From NCBI GenBank assembly GCA_964030785.1, contig OZ034973.1, forward strand, positions 1,260,132-1,324,131: a DNA stretch of 64,000 nucleotides, read 5' to 3'. The notes under the pieces were generated by a model. The model was not told the DNA's origin, searched no databases, and was given only the letters and a program-made list of their open reading frames with translations. Each line of letters opens with the position of its first letter. Position 1 is the stretch's first letter. Source of the DNA: Siderastrea siderea. Its lineage: Eukaryota > Cnidaria > Anthozoa > Scleractinia > Rhizangiidae. Shown here piece by piece: positions 63,801 to 64,000 of this stretch. The position numbers were made by a program, and so were the translations under genes.

Positions 63801-64000
63801 GATGCCGACACGGTTCTTGAGACACTCTGAGATGTGGACATCGAGACACTGGCTGATACCCTGGTCGACGTCGAAGGTGAAACACTTGCCGAAGTGGTGC
63901 CAGAAATCAATGTCGATACGCTTGGTGTCACGCTATCTGAGACGCTAGCCGAGGGAGAGGTCGACACCCTCGGTGAGAAGTTGATAGAGGCTGAGGCAGA
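54509..64000 (-). CDS. Gene B: paralogous membrane mucin with EGF, SEA and TM domains, 5' end outside window
   Basis: Exons 59614->64000, 58057-58170, 57152-57265, 56141-56530, 55752-55840, 54926-55027 and 54509-54556 give at least 1747 residues. The domain order, exon lengths (114 bases for both EGF exons) and phases are the same as in gene A. It is therefore a paralog in the same orientation, about 30 kb away. The mucin region is longer, at least 1460 residues and still open at the window edge. The SEA and tail sequences are clearly diverged from gene A, so the duplication is old or selection has been relaxed. The signal peptide is expected beyond position 64000. Confidence 0.85.
54926..55027 (-). 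CDS. Gene B cytoplasmic-tail exon
   Basis: 102 bases (34 codons), phase 0-0, acceptor TTTTCTGTCGCAG and donor GTAAGA. It starts [20 protein letters not shown], a strongly basic juxtamembrane cluster followed by the VIAFDDY motif shared with gene A (IIAFDGY). The remainder is Gly/Ala/Pro rich. Confidence 0.8.
55752..55840 (-). CDS. Gene B transmembrane exon
   Basis: 89 bases between acceptor CTGTCAACAG and donor GTGAGT, entering phase 1 and leaving phase 0 as in gene A. It reads [20 protein letters not shown] and then FLCCCLILA, one hydrophobic helix with a cluster of Cys near the cytoplasmic face that might be palmitoylated (inference). Confidence 0.8.
56141..56530 (-). CDS. Gene B SEA-domain exon
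   Basis: 390 bases (130 codons), phase 1-1, acceptor TTTTTCTTCAG and donor GTAAGG. The frame carries [20 protein letters not shown], aligned with the gene A segment around GSVGVDF. The cleavage-type motif is altered to GSSGLGV, which may abolish autoproteolysis. NAS, NTS and NKT sequons and a Ser/Thr stalk ([12 protein letters not shown]) follow. The SEA assignment rests on position, length and the strand pattern. Confidence 0.75.
57152..57265 (-). CDS. Gene B EGF-like exon 2
   Basis: 114 bases, phase 1-1, acceptor TTTTTTTCTCAG and donor GTAAAG. Six Cys: [13 protein letters not shown], then YGCTC and YKGENC. Equivalent to 15803-15916. Confidence 0.85.
   Translation of the reverse strand, partial: KLECVIPTRVRMAELAKKMAMHMGALARQAIKEKTVI
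57813..57893. repeat. Compound (ATC)n(ATT)n microsatellite
   Basis: Trinucleotide runs follow ATCAGGATAAATAAAGAC, another retrotransposon-tail-like junction, in a gene B intron. Confidence 0.85.
58057..58170 (-). CDS. Gene B EGF-like exon 1, calcium-binding type
   Basis: 114 bases, phase 1-1, acceptor GTACTTCTCCAG and donor [28 protein letters not shown] and FGLNC give the six-Cys EGF pattern, with the acidic start and NGY segment of calcium-binding EGFs. Equivalent to 16519-16632. Confidence 0.85.
59290..59322 (-). ncRNA. Hammerhead ribozyme-like motif with intact CTGATGA and GAAAC
   Basis: The minus strand reads CTGATGA (59316-59322), then a 6-bp stem GGATGT/ACATCC with a TGA loop, then GAAAC (59295-59299), and shortly after GTC (59290-59292). 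These are the conserved blocks of the hammerhead core with a very short stem III, as in minimal type I examples from retroelements. Stem I pairing was not established, so activity is uncertain. Confidence 0.45.
59443..59475 (+). ncRNA. Hammerhead-like motif, mutated core
   Basis: Mirror of 59290-59322 on the plus strand: CTGACGA in place of CTGATGA, the same GGATGT/ACATCC stem, then GAAAC and GTC. The core change would be expected to impair cleavage. Confidence 0.4.
59614..64000 (-). CDS. Gene B mucin exon (partial; continues past the window)
   Basis: At least 4387 bases of one uninterrupted frame, ending in [14 protein letters not shown] and donor GTAAGG in phase 1. Ser alternates with Val, Ala, Thr, Ile, Pro, Leu or Arg for most of its length. 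A second zone, about 60.0-61.2 kb, has a different, more Ala/Pro-rich repeat ([16 protein letters not shown]). From 61.2 kb upward a 228-bp (76-residue) unit repeats, with neighbouring units near-identical at 62341-62796 and 63253-63700. Extracellular, heavily O-glycosylated rod by inference. Its acceptor lies outside the window. Confidence 0.85.

Overview
The window looks like nuclear DNA of a cnidarian, most likely a stony coral or a close anthozoan relative (inference). It is AT-rich and intron-rich, is packed with short inverted-repeat transposons, and carries a BEL/Pao LTR retrotransposon, a LINE and a tRNA-derived SINE. No bacterial, viral or CRISPR signal was seen. The species cannot be named from the sequence alone.

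The only host genes I can support are two paralogous minus-strand genes for large membrane-tethered mucin-like proteins. Gene A lies at about 8.8-22.8 kb and gene B runs from 54.5 kb past the right edge. Both read, in transcript order: Ser-alternating mucin exon, calcium-binding-type EGF exon, second EGF exon, SEA exon, transmembrane exon, short cytoplasmic exon with an IAFD[DG]Y motif, and a tiny last exon ending in VNE plus four or fewer residues. Gene A also has a signal-peptide exon; that of gene B would lie beyond position 64000. From signal peptide to SEA every junction is phase 1, so these exons form symmetrical cassettes. Every inferred intron has GT-AG ends except where noted for the extra cassette. 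Gene A carries an additional, partly broken mucin+SEA cassette (19.35-21.96 kb). A second version of its last exon sits in an upstream segmental duplication (about 0.07-3.3 kb versus 7.8-10.8 kb).

Region by region: 1-10.8 kb is the segmental duplication pair, separated by two foldback elements with 9-bp target duplications. 8.8-22.8 kb is gene A. 22.97-27.54 kb is a 4.6-kb TTAA-bounded inverted repeat just upstream of its first exon. 27.5-34.2 kb has no recognisable gene and two small inverted-repeat elements. 34.2-44.15 kb is one 5'-truncated LINE opened by three later insertions (BEL/Pao, a 425-bp MITE and a 1.3-kb 9-bp-TSD element), with a SINE inside the BEL/Pao. 44.2-54.5 kb is intergenic, with several inverted-repeat elements and a decayed element carrying a paired-like helix-turn-helix. 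54.5-64 kb is gene B, with an intronic inverted pair of hammerhead-ribozyme-like motifs.

The most notable points are the two-paralog mucin family with its strictly alternating Ser repeats and 228-bp higher-order units, the duplicated cassette and duplicated terminal exon of gene A, the hammerhead-like intronic elements, and the nested insertion series that can be ordered by target-site duplications.
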